A DNA stretch of 64,000 bases, from assembly GCA_040954595.2 (NCBI GenBank), contig CM082595.2:10292001-10356000 (forward strand). Reading direction: 5' to 3'. The translations under genes and the position numbers were made by a program. The notes beneath the pieces were generated by a model. That model was given only the letters and a program-made list of their open reading frames with translations, did not search any database and was not told where the DNA came from. The first letter of the stretch is position 1. Every line of letters starts with the position of its first letter. Below are positions 11,986-22,535 of the stretch, piece by piece. The stretch comes from Balanoglossus misakiensis (taxonomy: Eukaryota > Hemichordata).

Positions 11986-12900
11986 AGTTTCTCTATCATG
12001 TTTCAAATTATGGCCTTTAGGAAAACGATCTGTTGAGGAACTGCGCCTGTGTTTATATCGTCAACCCTACGGATGAGATTGGTCATTTGACTGCGGTGGC
12101 CTCTTCTGCTGTTCTTCTCTCTCTCTCTCCATGCCCGACATCCTGGTCTCGGCACCAACAAATGTACCGCGTACACTTGGGAATAGGTTCGGAATGAAGA
12201 GAGAGGGGCGGGATGGCCAATACTTCTTTATAAACAGTGGTTTGAACTGTGACATTTGGTAACACTGCATAATTCAAGAACAATAGCATTTGGTAGTTGT
12301 GAAGTTGTGACTTTGTATACAGAGTAGAAAGAACAATTATGTCAGATAAACAATACCAATTCCCAATAAACAACTAGTGTATGGGCTAACTCAGAGGAGT
12401 TGGTAGGCGAAGCCTGTCATGAACATTGTGACGCTAAGGCTCCTTAGACAAACCTGTTGCGTCTGCGGTCCAGATCCGTACCAGAGCTTTTCGCCGAAAT
12501 TCGATTTTATCGGGAGAATATCCTTTCCCTGTCTACTAACCGGTTATAACCGACTCCACGATTGACTTCTTCTAACATCCGAACCGCTCGCTTTCTGAAA
12601 CTTTTGTGTTTACCCATTGAGATAACCTCACTGTATTCAATATGGCGATCTCAACAGGTAAACACAAGAGAAAATCAGAAAGCGAGCGGCTCGGAAGTTA
12701 ATTACATCATATTTGGAGTCATTTGTGGGTAGACGGGGGAAAGATTCCCCCCGATAAAATCGAATCTCGGCCGAAAAGCTGCTGTCCGGATCCGGATCTC
12801 AGACGAATCAGTTTTGTCCATGGAGCCTTGCAGAGATGTGGTGGAAGCCATGTATTAAACGCCGGGAGAACGCAGACCTGTACGGGGGACTACCACGACC

Positions 12901-13552
12901 CTGTCAGTGCTTGGAAATTTCAAGGCTCTCACATTCCCTGAGTGTCTGGAAATTTCCGACCACTGACCCTTGTCAGTGCTTGGAAATTTCTAAGCTCTCA
13001 CATTCCCTGAGTGTCTGGAAATTTCCGACCACTGACCCTTGTCAGTGCTTGGAAATTTCCAGGCTCTCACATTCCCTGAGTGTCCGGAAATTTCCGACCG
13101 CTGACCCTTGTCAGTGCTTGGAAATTTCTAAGCTCTCACATTCCCTGAGTGTCTGGAAATTTCCGACCACTGACCCTTGTCAGTGCTTGGAAATTTCCAG
13201 GCTCTCACATTCCCTGAGTGTCTGGAAATTTCCGACCACTGACCCTTGTCAGTGCTTGGAAATTTCTAAGCTCTCACATTCCCTGAGTGTCTGGAAATTT
13301 CCGACCACTGACCCTTGTCAGTGCTTGGAAATTTCTAAGCTCTCACATTCCCTGAGTGTCTGGAAATTTCCGACCACTGACCCTTGTCAGTGCTTGGAAA
13401 TTTCCAGGCTCTCACATTCCCTGAGTGTCTGGAAATTTCCGACCACTGACCCTTGTCAGTGCTTGGAAATTTCCAGGCTCTCACATTCCCTGAGTGTCTG
13501 GAAATTTCCGACCACTGACCCTTGTCAGTGCTTGGAAATTTCCAAGCTCTCA
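12901..13552. repeat. Right array of the 69-bp repeat, inverted
   Basis: Same repeat in the opposite direction, about nine and a half copies. Variants (TCTAAGCTC against TCCAGGCTC) recur in non-adjacent copies, suggesting higher-order amplification or conversion. Confidence 0.95.
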
Positions 13553-14090
13553 CATGCCACCGACTCTTTTCCAAGTATTTCAGCTGCAAAATATGGATTT
13601 GTCAATGAGCAGTGCTTATTTCCTAAAATTCATACGAAATCCAACGGATTTGTGTGATACGGATATTAATCTAACAATTCTTGTAATAAATATTGGGTTT
13701 CAGATTTACTTTTTGATGCTATTGTTTTTTCTGGCGAAATTTTACAAGCAATTCACACACTTGCAAATTTTCAATAGAAATATTACTCATGATAAACATG
13801 GAGACAAAATTTCATTAGAAAAAAATCAAAAGGACTGTCATGTACGTGGCTTTGAAGGAGACTCAGTTTTTTCACAGATAAATTTTAATTTGAGTTTAAA
13901 GCCAAAATATGACAAAATGCATTTTTCCTGCTGTACAGCTGCAGGAAAGAGACTAAGAATACCTTTATGTAATTTTTTCATTAGAAATTGGCAAAGAATA
14001 AGGAATATTTTCATAAATTTCTAACTTTTTCAGCAGTAATTATGTAAAAAAGAGGTTTTTCGGAAATTGGAAAATGTTTTCTATACTGTT

Positions 14091-14755
14091 TCATGCTTTT
14101 TTCCACAATGCGTACATTGTTTGGGGTGTGTTTTGTTGGGTTGCCTTTTTACTGCGTTGACAGCTTTGCTATCCACGGGACTAGCAATTTGGCAATCTGT
14201 GAGCGTTTTCATGTGTTTTGTTGTGGCTTCTTGACCTCTAGCTATATCAAGTGCCTCCTTCAAGGTCAGGTTCTCATCACGCCCAATAAGTTTCTTCTGT
14301 ATTTCTTGGTGACAGATCCCCCATATCAACTGATCTACGAGTCTCGCTACCTGTTCTTTTGTATCTCCAAATTTGCATTTGGCGGCTTCATTTAACAATT
14401 TCGAAAAGAAATCATCAACTGGTTCTCCAGTGTCTTGTCTCATATCTTGGAATTGGTATCTATGTATGCGATGATTCGACTTCGGCTCTAAGTGTTCGGA
14501 AAATTTGTCGAATAGTACTGTGGGATCTTTCCGCTGGTCTTCATTTTCAAACGACCAACTGTTGTATTTGTCAAGACCTGGTTCACCGGACCATAGAAGT
14601 ATGTAGCTAGCTTTCTCTTCATCGTTAGCATCTTTAAGTGCTGTCTTAAATGTTAACTCACATTTTTGACGAAAACGACTGAAGGCTATTGCTAGATCTG
14701 GCGCGTCCCATTCCATCTTTGGGGCTGTGAAGGGCGTTTGTAGTGCGGCCGCCAT
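14091..14755 (-). pseudogene. Gag gene of the Gypsy-like element, N-terminal part
   Basis: Open from Met at 14755. Capsid-like helical region with SFENEDQRKDPTVLFDKF and QVARLVDQLIWGI motifs typical of retrotransposon gag, ending in the first half of a CCHC knuckle (CTHCGKKH) at about 14097. The reading is cut there by the fold-back element. It forms the particle and binds RNA through the knuckle. Confidence 0.8.
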
Positions 14756-14847
14756 CTTGTCAGGTCAGTTCGATGGTCTTTTCTTCTGTAGTTTTGGTGT
14801 CTTGTGTAGTCGATACTGTGTAAAGTCTGCTTACATCTGATCACTCA

Positions 14848-14865
14848 CGTTCACCGCTGCCACCA
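14848..14865 (-). promoter_or_regulatory. Putative tRNA primer-binding site
   Basis: TGGTGGCAGCGGTGAACG on the minus strand, touching the LTR end; TGG start is usual for such sites. The matching tRNA was not identified. Confidence 0.55.
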
Positions 14866-15068
14866 TGTTATGTTTCCATCAACATGGGAATAATAATGCG
14901 ATCTTAGGTATAACAACAACCTATTTATTGATCGGCTGAAAAGACTCAACAATGTGCTTCGCCTAATCTGGGCGGAAGTGACGTCGTACAGCAATTCATA
15001 CACAAGTGGAACACCAACAATGCAACACTAGAGGGCGCTATATTGATCGTAGTTATCAGAATACTACA
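14866..15068 (-). repeat. 5' LTR of the Gypsy-like element
   Basis: 203 bases, on the minus strand from TGTAGTATTCTGATAAC to GGAAACATAACA, so TG...CA ends. Directly followed by the primer-binding site. Confidence 0.7.
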
Positions 15069-15328
15069 ATGATGACAAAAAAGTTTCGGGGTTCCGTGTA
15101 GTGCTACCCCGGAATACAATGTTGGGTGCAGACTACAACTTTGGAAAAGAGATGCAGAATGTCATGTGATATAGTAGTGAAAACAAATACACGTTGGTTC
15201 ACGTATTTCAGCTCTCAGCAATCAGGGTGCATTGAAAGGCCTTGATTGGTGTGATATTCACAATTGATGATTATAAATACTTACAGTTGTATACTGTTTT
15301 ATTTTGTAAATATTGTGTACATTTGCAG

Positions 15329-15458
15329 CAATGAATCCGTGCGAACACAAACCTTAACCCATGCCGGAATGCTGGTACTTGCCAAGCAATCCAGGGATCT
15401 TGTACAGGCGTCACATGTCAATGTGCTGGCTGCTACCTGGGCTTCACATGTGAAACAC
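15329..15458 (+). pseudogene. Unit 1 E8, EGF-like exon, frameshifted
   Basis: 130 bases. Starts MNPCEH in the incoming frame and soon hits TAA; the EGF body (NPCRNAGTCQAI, CTGVTCQCAGCYLGFTC) is in another frame. Donor GTGAGT intact. Confidence 0.7.
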
Positions 15459-15692
15459 GTGAGTACAGTACTTTGTCATTTATTAAAAAATCTAAGTGCT
15501 GAGGTACATTGTAGTAATAATAGCAGGTGTAGTCATCATAATCATCATCATCATCATCTTTAAGTCAGTCAGTATGATCGGTAATAAAAACAGTAAAATC
15601 ACCAGTATAAAAACATAACAGAGAAATAATGAACGTGTACTGGTGTTACCATAGGTAAGTGTTGTATAAAATTTTGAATTCCTGTCTTCCAG

Positions 15693-15815
15693 TTCCTAAT
15701 CCATGCTTCACTAGTCCTTGTCTCAATGGAGGTACCTGCCAACAACAGGCAAATTCTTGTACTGCCACCATTGGCATGTGCACAGAGTGTTACTAGGGAA
15801 CCAGGTGTGAGACAA
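15693..15815 (+). pseudogene. Unit 1 E9, EGF-like exon with one stop
   Basis: 123 bases, phase 1-1. VPNPCFTSPCLNGGTCQQQ is followed by the extra Cys, then a Gly where the fourth Cys is expected, then CTECY-stop-GTRCE. TAG stands where Lys or Glu is usual before the Gly. Confidence 0.75.
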
Positions 15816-15909
15816 GTAAGTTTGAATCTATAGCAGTTAATAATGATAATTATCATTTTTTTATTATGATTTAAACTTCACTGATGTTGTACAAACACAA
15901 AAATAGAAA

Positions 15910-16369
15910 TAATAATAATAATAATAATAATTTATTTGTATAGCGTCAGTATCCACAAAAAATGTGATCAATGACGCTTAAAGCAAAAGTACAATACAAC
16001 AAATGGCTAAAAAACAGATTTAAAAAGTAAAGTTTTAACATTTGATTTAAAAACAGATAAGTCTGGTGCCTGGCGAATGGTGAGTGGAAGATTATTCCAA
16101 AGAATTGGAGCAGCAACAGTAAAAGCACGATCACCATAACTCTTGGTGCGTGATCGAACAGGGCAGAGTTTGTACTGATCAGCTGACCTTAAATTGCGAC
16201 ACGGAACATATAGATTAGTCATGCTAGAAAGATAGATTGGACCAAGTTTATGAATGGATTTAAAAATGAGAACTAACATCTTAAAAACAATACGCTCTGT
16301 AACAGGTAGCCAGTGCAACTGATACTAAATTGGAGTGATGTGACAGGTGATTTTTGAACGAGTAACAAT
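15910..16369 (-). pseudogene. Unit 1 intronic LINE fragment with target duplication
   Basis: Minus-strand reading carries the C-terminal end of a non-LTR reverse transcriptase (HWLPVTERIVFKML, YGDRAFTVAAPILWNNLP). The 3' end is an (ATT)n tail at 15910. TAGAAA flanks both sides (15904-15909, 16370-16375). Confidence 0.8.
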
Positions 16370-16597
16370 TAGAAAGGGACAGCAGCTTAGATCTATTCCG
16401 TTTCCAAAGTGTTTGTTCTTTTAAACTACCTGTGCATTTTTTTTTTATTCTGATTATGCTAATATGCTAATTTGTCGGTTTGTCACATCACAATTTTTGT
16501 AGGAAACTCACCCCTGGGAATTTTTTTCAGCCACTTACATACATTCATAATCACATGACATTGATGATCATGGAAAATTTGACCCTTTTCCTTGTAG

Positions 16598-16720
16598 GAC
16601 TCAACCAGTGTCCACCAAATCCGTGCCAGAATGGTGGCTTCTGTCAACCGGCTCGAAATTCCTGCTTTGATCTCACCTGCATATGTACTGGTTGCTACAA
16701 AGGTGATAGGTGTGAGATAT
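16598..16720 (+). CDS. Unit 1 E10, eight-cysteine EGF-like exon, open
   Basis: 123 bases, phase 1-1, acceptor CTTGTAG, donor GTAAGT. Reads GLNQCPPNPCQNGGFCQPA then SCFDLTCICTGCYKGDRCEI. It has the six EGF cysteines plus one four residues before Cys4 and one replacing the usual Gly two residues after Cys5. EGF modules act in extracellular binding. Its neighbours are broken, so production of protein is doubtful. Confidence 0.75.
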
Positions 16721-16877
16721 GTAAGTATACAGCGCAGTCTCTTTTACCTTTTGTCTCTGATGCATTCAAATACTGCATGTTTCCTGAGCATAGGTGTAGC
16801 CATCACCACAGCAGAGCTTGGAGCGTTCTTGACATCGAATGCAAGATTACACTCTTCCCAATCAAAATCACTTTCGT

Positions 16878-16922
16878 AGCGCATAATGTCTTGATTGTCT
16901 TAGTTCAAGAAACATTATGCGC
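16878..16922. other. Hairpin in the intron after E10
   Basis: GCGCATAATGT and its complement ACATTATGCGC, extended by CTTGA/TCAAG, bound a short loop. Kept in unit 2 (about 38359-38403) and unit 3 (about 53981-54025). No function is inferred. Confidence 0.4.
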
Positions 16923-17269
16923 GACTGGCCAATTTTACTGCCTTTTGTCAACACACATCCACTATGGAAATTCTCACTCCAGGCCAGATAGTGTAAATTT
17001 GCATATGAGTCTACAGGTATGCCTGAAGTCAAGTCAAGCATTTGCAAGGAACCCTCCTCCAGTACACAGGTCTTTGATTTCATGAAGGGAAGCCTTTGCC
17101 TTACAGTCACTGCCACATGATCTATGGAGGTGTGAACAACTTGATACCAGCCTAATATAAGTTGTAGGCACAATCACTCCACACACCCTTGCCATAATTC
17201 TGCAAGGTTTTTGCCAAGTTTGTAGAATGAGTAGCAAGGAATAAAATGGCGTCCTTTCTTAATTTCCAG

Positions 17270-17384
17270 TGCAAAACCCCTGTGATCCCAACCCATGTAT
17301 GAATGGTGGATTTTGCCAGCAAACATCGTGCAATTTCTATTCATGCCAGTGTGTGAACTCTTACACAGGTGACATCTGTCAAAC
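17270..17384 (+). pseudogene. Unit 1 E11, EGF-like exon cut by a transposon
   Basis: Reads VQNPCDPNPCMNGGFCQQ then SCNFYSCQCVNSYTGDICQ; the Gly-site cysteine is Ser here. The exon ends in GTCAAAC at 17378-17384, the target duplication of the element that follows, so its donor is displaced. Confidence 0.75.
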
Positions 17385-17914
17385 CATAGACCCTAGAGAA
17401 AGAAGGACGAGCAACTGCGGCAAAGATCAAAGGGTTTGGGGATTATCTGTATGATGATGTTCTTTTGCATATAATTAACACCCATGACAGTTGGACAATG
17501 ACTTCCTTACTTCGGCACATGTCGACCCCACCAGTGATGTGAAAACTTGCCACCAAACTGGCACTCCTGCATTTCAGCAGCCACTGCGTTTTTTTCTAAA
17601 ATTCTAAAAGTATTACGATGTCTGTGCTAATTATTATGGTTTGGTGTTCGTCTGTCGGTTGAACGGTCATTTCTAGTGCCACAAGCTTCATTTAAAAATT
17701 GTAAACAAATCATCCATGTTTTTTGCATGTCCGACTGGGCACTCATATTTCTTGGTAACGCTGACACTTTTCGTAATAATTTTATGTTTGCGTGAAGCAT
17801 TGAAACAAAAATTGTGGTTTAGGGGCATTTTATTTCGCAGTGCGTTAACAATAACACAGATTTCACGAAAACAATTTGTAAACAAACTGGGTGGATTTTC
17901 ATGTGTGCGCTATG
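17385..17914. mobile_element. Same E11 element, right end deleted (unit 1)
   Basis: Matches 54493-55023 and then joins ATGCAAATACCCAC, which in unit 3 lies beyond the element (55576). ATG is shared at the join. The right terminal repeat, the second target copy and the exon end are lost. Confidence 0.8.
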
Positions 17915-18199
17915 CAAATACCCACATGGTAAATTAAAACTGTTACAGGTGTATTTGATTTCCACATATGGATTACATGTGTGATAATATTGGGTGCTGG
18001 CAGTTTCAGTAAATGAACTGCTCTTAAAAGTTGGGCGTCAGGGCACCCTTGACATTGCCTGTTCCAAGCTAGAATGGTCTGTCCATATGAATATTTCTTC
18101 AGCAAGTTACAAGCAATCTTTTTAGTTTTGAATGAAAAAATAGTGAAATGACTTGTGATGTTAATATGCAATTGTTGGTTGATTTACATGCATCTCCAG

Positions 18200-18322
18200 G
18201 ACTCGGTCAATGTTCTCCCAATCTGTGCATGAACAACGGTATCTGTGAGCCAATCAGTAGATCGTGCAGTTCGTTTACCTGTCGCTGTCAAGGCTGTTTC
18301 ATTGGAATCACCTGTGACCAAG
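18200..18322 (+). CDS. Unit 1 E12, eight-cysteine EGF-like exon, open
   Basis: Phase 1-1, 123 bases. GLGQCSPNLCMNNGICEPI then SCSSFTCRCQGCFIGITCDQ; all eight cysteines present. Acceptor CTCCAG, donor GTAAAT. Confidence 0.75.
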
Positions 18323-18633
18323 GTAAATTTATCAGACGAGGATCTGTTTATCCCCCATCATACCGGTATATTTGTCATAGCTGGCAGCTATGAAATTACC
18401 TGTATATTTAGGATGTGACAAACCAAATAGGCACTTTCAGGAATTGAGTCTTTTTTCAATTACCAAAGTCCTAAACTCCCAAAAGTATAATAAGTAATTC
18501 TTATTGTTCAGTTATACATTTAGGAGGCTCAGTTATAGGAGAACCCGATAGAACCACAGCTGTAGGAATTAGGGAAATGGTCATACCCTAAAAACTTATG
18601 TCACTGCTATTTTTTTTAATGCCATTGAAACAG

Positions 18634-18750
18634 AACAAACTCCATGTAGGCCAAGTCCATGCCTGAACAATGGGCAGTGTACTCAGCTGTCGTGTACAAC
18701 TTATGAGTGTACTTGTGCAGGATGTTTCATCGGCACACACTGCAGCCAGT
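18634..18750 (+). CDS. Unit 1 E13, eight-cysteine EGF-like exon, open
   Basis: 117 bases, phase 1-1. EQTPCRPSPCLNNGQCTQL then SCTTYECTCAGCFIGTHCSQ. The loop between Cys3 and the extra cysteine is short (three residues). Confidence 0.75.
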
Positions 18751-19141
18751 GTAAAACTCATTAAAACAAACATTTGTCATGCAGGAACTAACATTTACAA
18801 TCATGTCTCAATACATTGTCTGTTGGTCATACTTTATATTTTCATCTTCAGCATCACACCTTGGGCCTTGGGAATCGGTCACCTCAAAAATGATGTACAG
18901 CTGAAAGAAAACATGTTTATTTGAAGAAAAAAATGTTGATCGTTCATGAAAATTTTCCCTACACAAGATACATATACAGAGATTTTCATAGCCCCACAAG
19001 TGCGTCCCAGAATGAGCAAGTTGTTTTTAGAAGTGAAGTTCCGTTCAGTATTTACAGTAATGGTAATGATGATGTTTTTATCAAACAGATTTTGAAAGTA
19101 AATATTGCTGAGATAACATTAGGTTGCACTTTTTATTGCAG

Positions 19142-19264
19142 TCCAAGATCCATGCCAGCGAAACAGCTGTCTCAACGGGGCTGTATGTAATGCAGTGGCC
19201 AACTCCTGCACGGCATATACCTGTGCCTGTACTGGTTGCTATGAGGGTAACTGTTGTGAAATAT
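19142..19264 (+). CDS. Unit 1 E14, EGF-like exon, open
   Basis: VQDPCQRNSCLNGAVCNAV then SCTAYTCACTGCYEGNCCEI. A ninth cysteine precedes Cys6 (GNCC), from CGT to TGT, so it is odd-numbered. Confidence 0.75.
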
Positions 19265-19826
19265 GTAAGTTTCTGACGTACCGTAAATGACAATCTTTTG
19301 GGCACTTTCTCTTCATGGCAATTGAATTGTGTGGTAACTTCTCATTTCTAAAATTTCCACAAGAGAAAAGAAAGGAAAAGAAAACAGAAATTTCATTTGT
19401 ATGTCCGTGCAATTTAGGATAGGCACGAACTTGTGAGGAAGTGTACGAAGCTGGATGTTTTCATCACTCAAATATACAAGAGTTGCCTCTTGAAGACTAG
19501 TGTCTGTAGAGATAATTGTGCATATGAGGTAATCTCTCCTAAGGTGGTGCACACATCTGAGTATTAAGTAAAAGAGACGTCCTTAATTATCCTTACTATT
19601 TGGCTTGAAAAATCAATCATACTAGGTGTTCTGATTAGAGAGGTGTCCATAAAGACAGGTTTTACTGTATTACCCAAAATAGAGACATTGTCCCTTCATG
19701 CGTGTTCTGGGTATGGTTCCAGTATAATGCTTGTGTCAAAGGATTTTGTTGTGGTGCAGGAATCATCTTTGGTTGAGGTGTAGCCATCTGCATTTCATGT
19801 TTTTTAAACTATTTTTTTTCTGATAG

Positions 19827-19949
19827 TCATTAACCCATGTGATCAGAATCCGTGTCAAAATGGAGGCTATTGTTCCCAAACACCAAATTCTTATACTGAC
19901 TACACCTGTTACTGCCAGTAGTGTTGGACTGGGGCCATCTGTGCCGTAG
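19827..19949 (+). pseudogene. Unit 1 E15, EGF-like exon with one stop
   Basis: VINPCDQNPCQNGGYCSQT, then Tyr at the extra-cysteine site, then CYCQ-stop-CWTG. TAG sits directly before the Gly-site cysteine. Frame otherwise kept, donor GTGTGT. Confidence 0.75.
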
Positions 19950-20342
19950 GTGTGTCGAATTACTGTTTTATGACACAGCGTGGTATATAAACCCTCATTT
20001 TTGGTATTCTCAATGTGATAGATGGACCCATACACCAATAAATGGGGTGGAAGCATTACTAAGTTTCATCCTTTCAAAATTTGCTGATGTAGGGTCAAAA
20101 TTGAGTGTGAGGTGCACGTTAAAAAGGAAAGCCTTCTGTATCATGTTGATGGCACATTTTTTAATTTTTCAAGATTCTTACAGAAAAATCCTAGCAATAG
20201 CATCATTATGTTATTTTAAATGTACAGGTTTGAAACAAGGAATGAAGACATTGCTCACATATTTAAACGAAATGAACATCACAAGTACATGTACAAGTTT
20301 TTGACAAGCAGGTAATTGATACTTTCATTTTTGTTTTGGCAG

Positions 20343-20462
20343 CCATTGATCAGTTATACTCTATGCCTTGTCAAAATGGTGGCATTTGCGTTGCGCGAGA
20401 CGGCTGTTTCCTGTTTGACTGTATGTGTACCGAATGCTTCACTGGTGCCACATGTACAATGC
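20343..20462 (+). CDS. Unit 1 E16, EGF-like exon, open, first cysteine missing
   Basis: 120 bases, phase 1-1. AIDQLYSMPCQNGGICVA then GCFLFDCMCTECFTGATCTM. Leu replaces Cys1, so seven of eight cysteines remain. Confidence 0.7.
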
Positions 20463-20596
20463 GTAAGTACAAACCAATATTATATTATTCAATGCAAAAC
20501 ACTTGTTATGTATTATATAATATAAGTACGGTACACATATTAAAGCCCTGGTAACTCAAACTTTGGGCTAGCTTAATGTTATCACTATTTTTGTTA

Positions 20597-21203
20597 TTGG
20601 TAAAAATCTTTGAAATTTAGTATGAAGCCTCCTAATGTTGTGTAAGTAACCATAGTTTTGTTCAAATTGTTGCAAAATTTGCATATCTATAATTTTGAGC
20701 AATATTTGCCATATTTGGTCAAAAAATGTTTTTCTTTAAAACCTCATGCCAGATTGCTTTGCAATTTGGTAGGCATGTTCGTAGGGGTAACCTAAATAAT
20801 ATGTTGTAAAAAATGTGATCTTTGCATAAATGTGTTATCGGGGAAGCTTTTGCAATTTTTGTCAAAAATTGTTTTCTCTGAAACCGCTTGTCCTATTGCA
20901 TTGAACTTAGGCAGCATGTTCCTTGTAGTGATTGAAGTAAGATATTGTACAATTTTGGTGATATTTGCATATTTGTGTTTTTGCCACTTTTGAACAAATA
21001 TTTTCTGTGAAACTGCTTGTTGGATTGCTTTGAAATTAGTTTTTTCTCTGATTGCTTTGAAATTTAGGATATAATTTCATAACACATACCTGTATATGTG
21101 CAACTTTTATTCAATTCTGAGATCAGAAAGATTAAATATTTAGCGAGTTTTTTTGGTAAGTTTCTTTGTTTTTGGTTAGAAAATCTTCTCCTAAACAAAT
21201 TGT
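20597..21203. repeat. Degenerate ~130-145-bp tandem repeat spacer (unit 1)
   Basis: Repeating segments of the type 'GCTTTGAAATTTRG...GCATGTTC' with poly-T stretches. No coding. It joins directly to E16 downstream sequence because E17-E19 were deleted. Confidence 0.55.
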
Positions 21204-22026
21204 CCAGTTGTTTTTAAAGTTACTATTTACAAGGAGTTGTTACCTCGAACAAAGACATGTTTACATAACTTAAATAGGCTAGCTGTTACAGAGACCACCA
21301 GCTATCAAATTTTAATTACCAGTGGCAGGTCAGTGTGTGTCTGTTCCAGGGCTGACTGAAAGAAGTTGCTTCGCATATGTGTTTGTACAGACAATTTTTG
21401 GTCAATTTTTTTTTTCTAGCACCACTTGTAAGACTGCCAAGACACATGACAGTTTATTGGGCATGTTCCTTGTTAATGTTTTTACATTCCATATTTCTAT
21501 ATGGTCAGATCATGTGCTTGCAAATGTCACCTGTAATTTTTATTCTGGTGTGTCACTGTTTCCGCATAATCCTCAAATGTCATCAGATCTCCGAATGTGA
21601 TGAAAACAGTGTGTTTTGAGTGTTTTTTTAAATGACCTTTTGGGTTAAAAGTGGCAAAAATGGCTGACTTTTTTGGAATCAGCACCATTTTTTACATTGA
21701 ATGGACTAGTCTGCTCAAACTTTCCTTACCAAAAATTCTGAGTGACATAACGCATTCTGTGATTGGTGCAGTCACGTACCCACCAATCGAACGCTTGTTA
21801 TAAGGAGAACTGCACAACCTTTAACCGCATTAGCATACCTGATTTTTAGGGCTCGATATTACCTCTGAGGACGCAATATTTAAGTTGAAGTTTTTCTTTT
21901 ATCATATTAGAGCTAGAAGACTTGTTTTTTATGTAAAAGAAATAGACCCTAATATACAGAGTGCATTTTGAAACGATAGGCAGGTCCGGCCCATAGCCTA
22001 ATTCTTCATTTTTCTGTCATGCGTAG

Positions 22027-22142
22027 GAATTGATCAGTGCTAACAACCCATGTCAAAATGGCAGCACTTGCCAACCCTAACCTCGTGTGTGGCATTGACG
22101 TGCACCTGCCAAGGATGCTATACTGGGAGCGCTGTGAAAATT
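22027..22142 (+). pseudogene. Unit 2 E0, EGF-like exon, frameshifted
   Basis: Same 116-base exon and same frame breaks as in unit 1, so the lesions predate duplication. Asp-Gln-Cys is intact at the start here. Confidence 0.6.
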
Positions 22143-22535
22143 GTCAGTCAGTTTCTTTTGTCAAATTAATCAATATGTGTGGGACTGCTATACATGTATA
22201 TAAAACAGAATACTGCGATGGAAAATTCTATAACTTAATGTTTCACTGGATATATGACTTAAAGTTAGCAGGATGCAGTGAATTCAACAGAAAGTGTAAT
22301 TTCCTCTTGTGTGAGCTCTGTGCAACTGTGCCAATGAAAATCTCACCACAAACAAAAATGAAGGGTATACACTGTATATTAGCAGCTTTGTCTCTGCAAT
22401 AGCCATAGTGTTTTGAAGTTGAAAACTTGCAAAGTGTGCAGTTTTATTCACACTACAAAGGAAACATTGTTGAAACGGATTATCTGTGTACATTGTCAAA
22501 CTGTACACTTGTCGTGAGATTTATTCTCAATTATA

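Larger units (their letters stand above)
11052..14090. mobile_element. 3,039-bp fold-back transposon inside the Gypsy-like element
   Basis: Perfect 34-bp terminal inverted repeats start AACAGTATAGAAAACATTTT (11052-11085 and complement 14057-14090). A perfect 4-bp duplication TCAT flanks it (11048-11051, 14091-14094). Inside, an array of about nine 69-bp repeats (11345-11980) faces an inverted array of the same repeat (12901-13552), and the middle 12450-12800 is also an imperfect inverted repeat. This is the layout of fold-back elements. No transposase is visible. Confidence 0.9.
9583..15068 (-). mobile_element. Truncated Gypsy-like LTR retrotransposon, unit 1 only
   Basis: Minus strand, 5' to 3': LTR 15068-14866, primer-binding site, gag 14755-14095, then zinc knuckle, protease and part of reverse transcriptase down to 9595, where it stops. 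RNase H, integrase and the 3' LTR are missing, so no target duplication can be read. The breakpoints against unit 2 are near 33822 and 36540, meaning about 2.7 kb of host sequence with E6, E6b and E7 was lost. A fold-back element (11052-14090) splits it. Confidence 0.85.
1..21203 (+). repeat. Tandem unit 1 of the EGF/GCC2 exon array
   Basis: First of four head-to-tail copies. The sequence at position 1 recurs at 21204, 43607 and 60639. Exons kept are E0, E1, E3, E4, E5, E8, E9, E10, E11, E12, E13, E14, E15 and E16. E6, E6b and E7 are replaced by a truncated Gypsy-like element, and E17-E19 are lost at a junction near 20597. Positions 1-930 and the intron stretches not listed separately are AT-rich, show no convincing coding, and align with the other units. 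The window starts inside the array, so the true edge of the unit is not known. Confidence 0.9.

Noticed and set aside
11345-13552. CRISPR-like look of regular repeats
   Set aside because: Repeats are directly abutting with no unique spacers, and the setting is animal DNA.
13494-14024. 176-codon frame at the right end of the fold-back element as a possible transposase
   Set aside because: The first part is repeat-array sequence and the rest is low-complexity with no catalytic motif.
15264-15563. Open frame ending in a histidine run
   Set aside because: The histidines come from an ATC/CAT microsatellite; the rest crosses E8 in a wrong frame.
16878-16922. Possible microRNA precursor hairpin
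   Set aside because: Arms pair over only about 16 bases with a short loop, too small for a typical precursor.
19921-20304. 127-codon frame identical in three units after E15
   Set aside because: Begins inside E15 in another frame and runs into intron; no domain is recognisable, and identity is explained by duplication.
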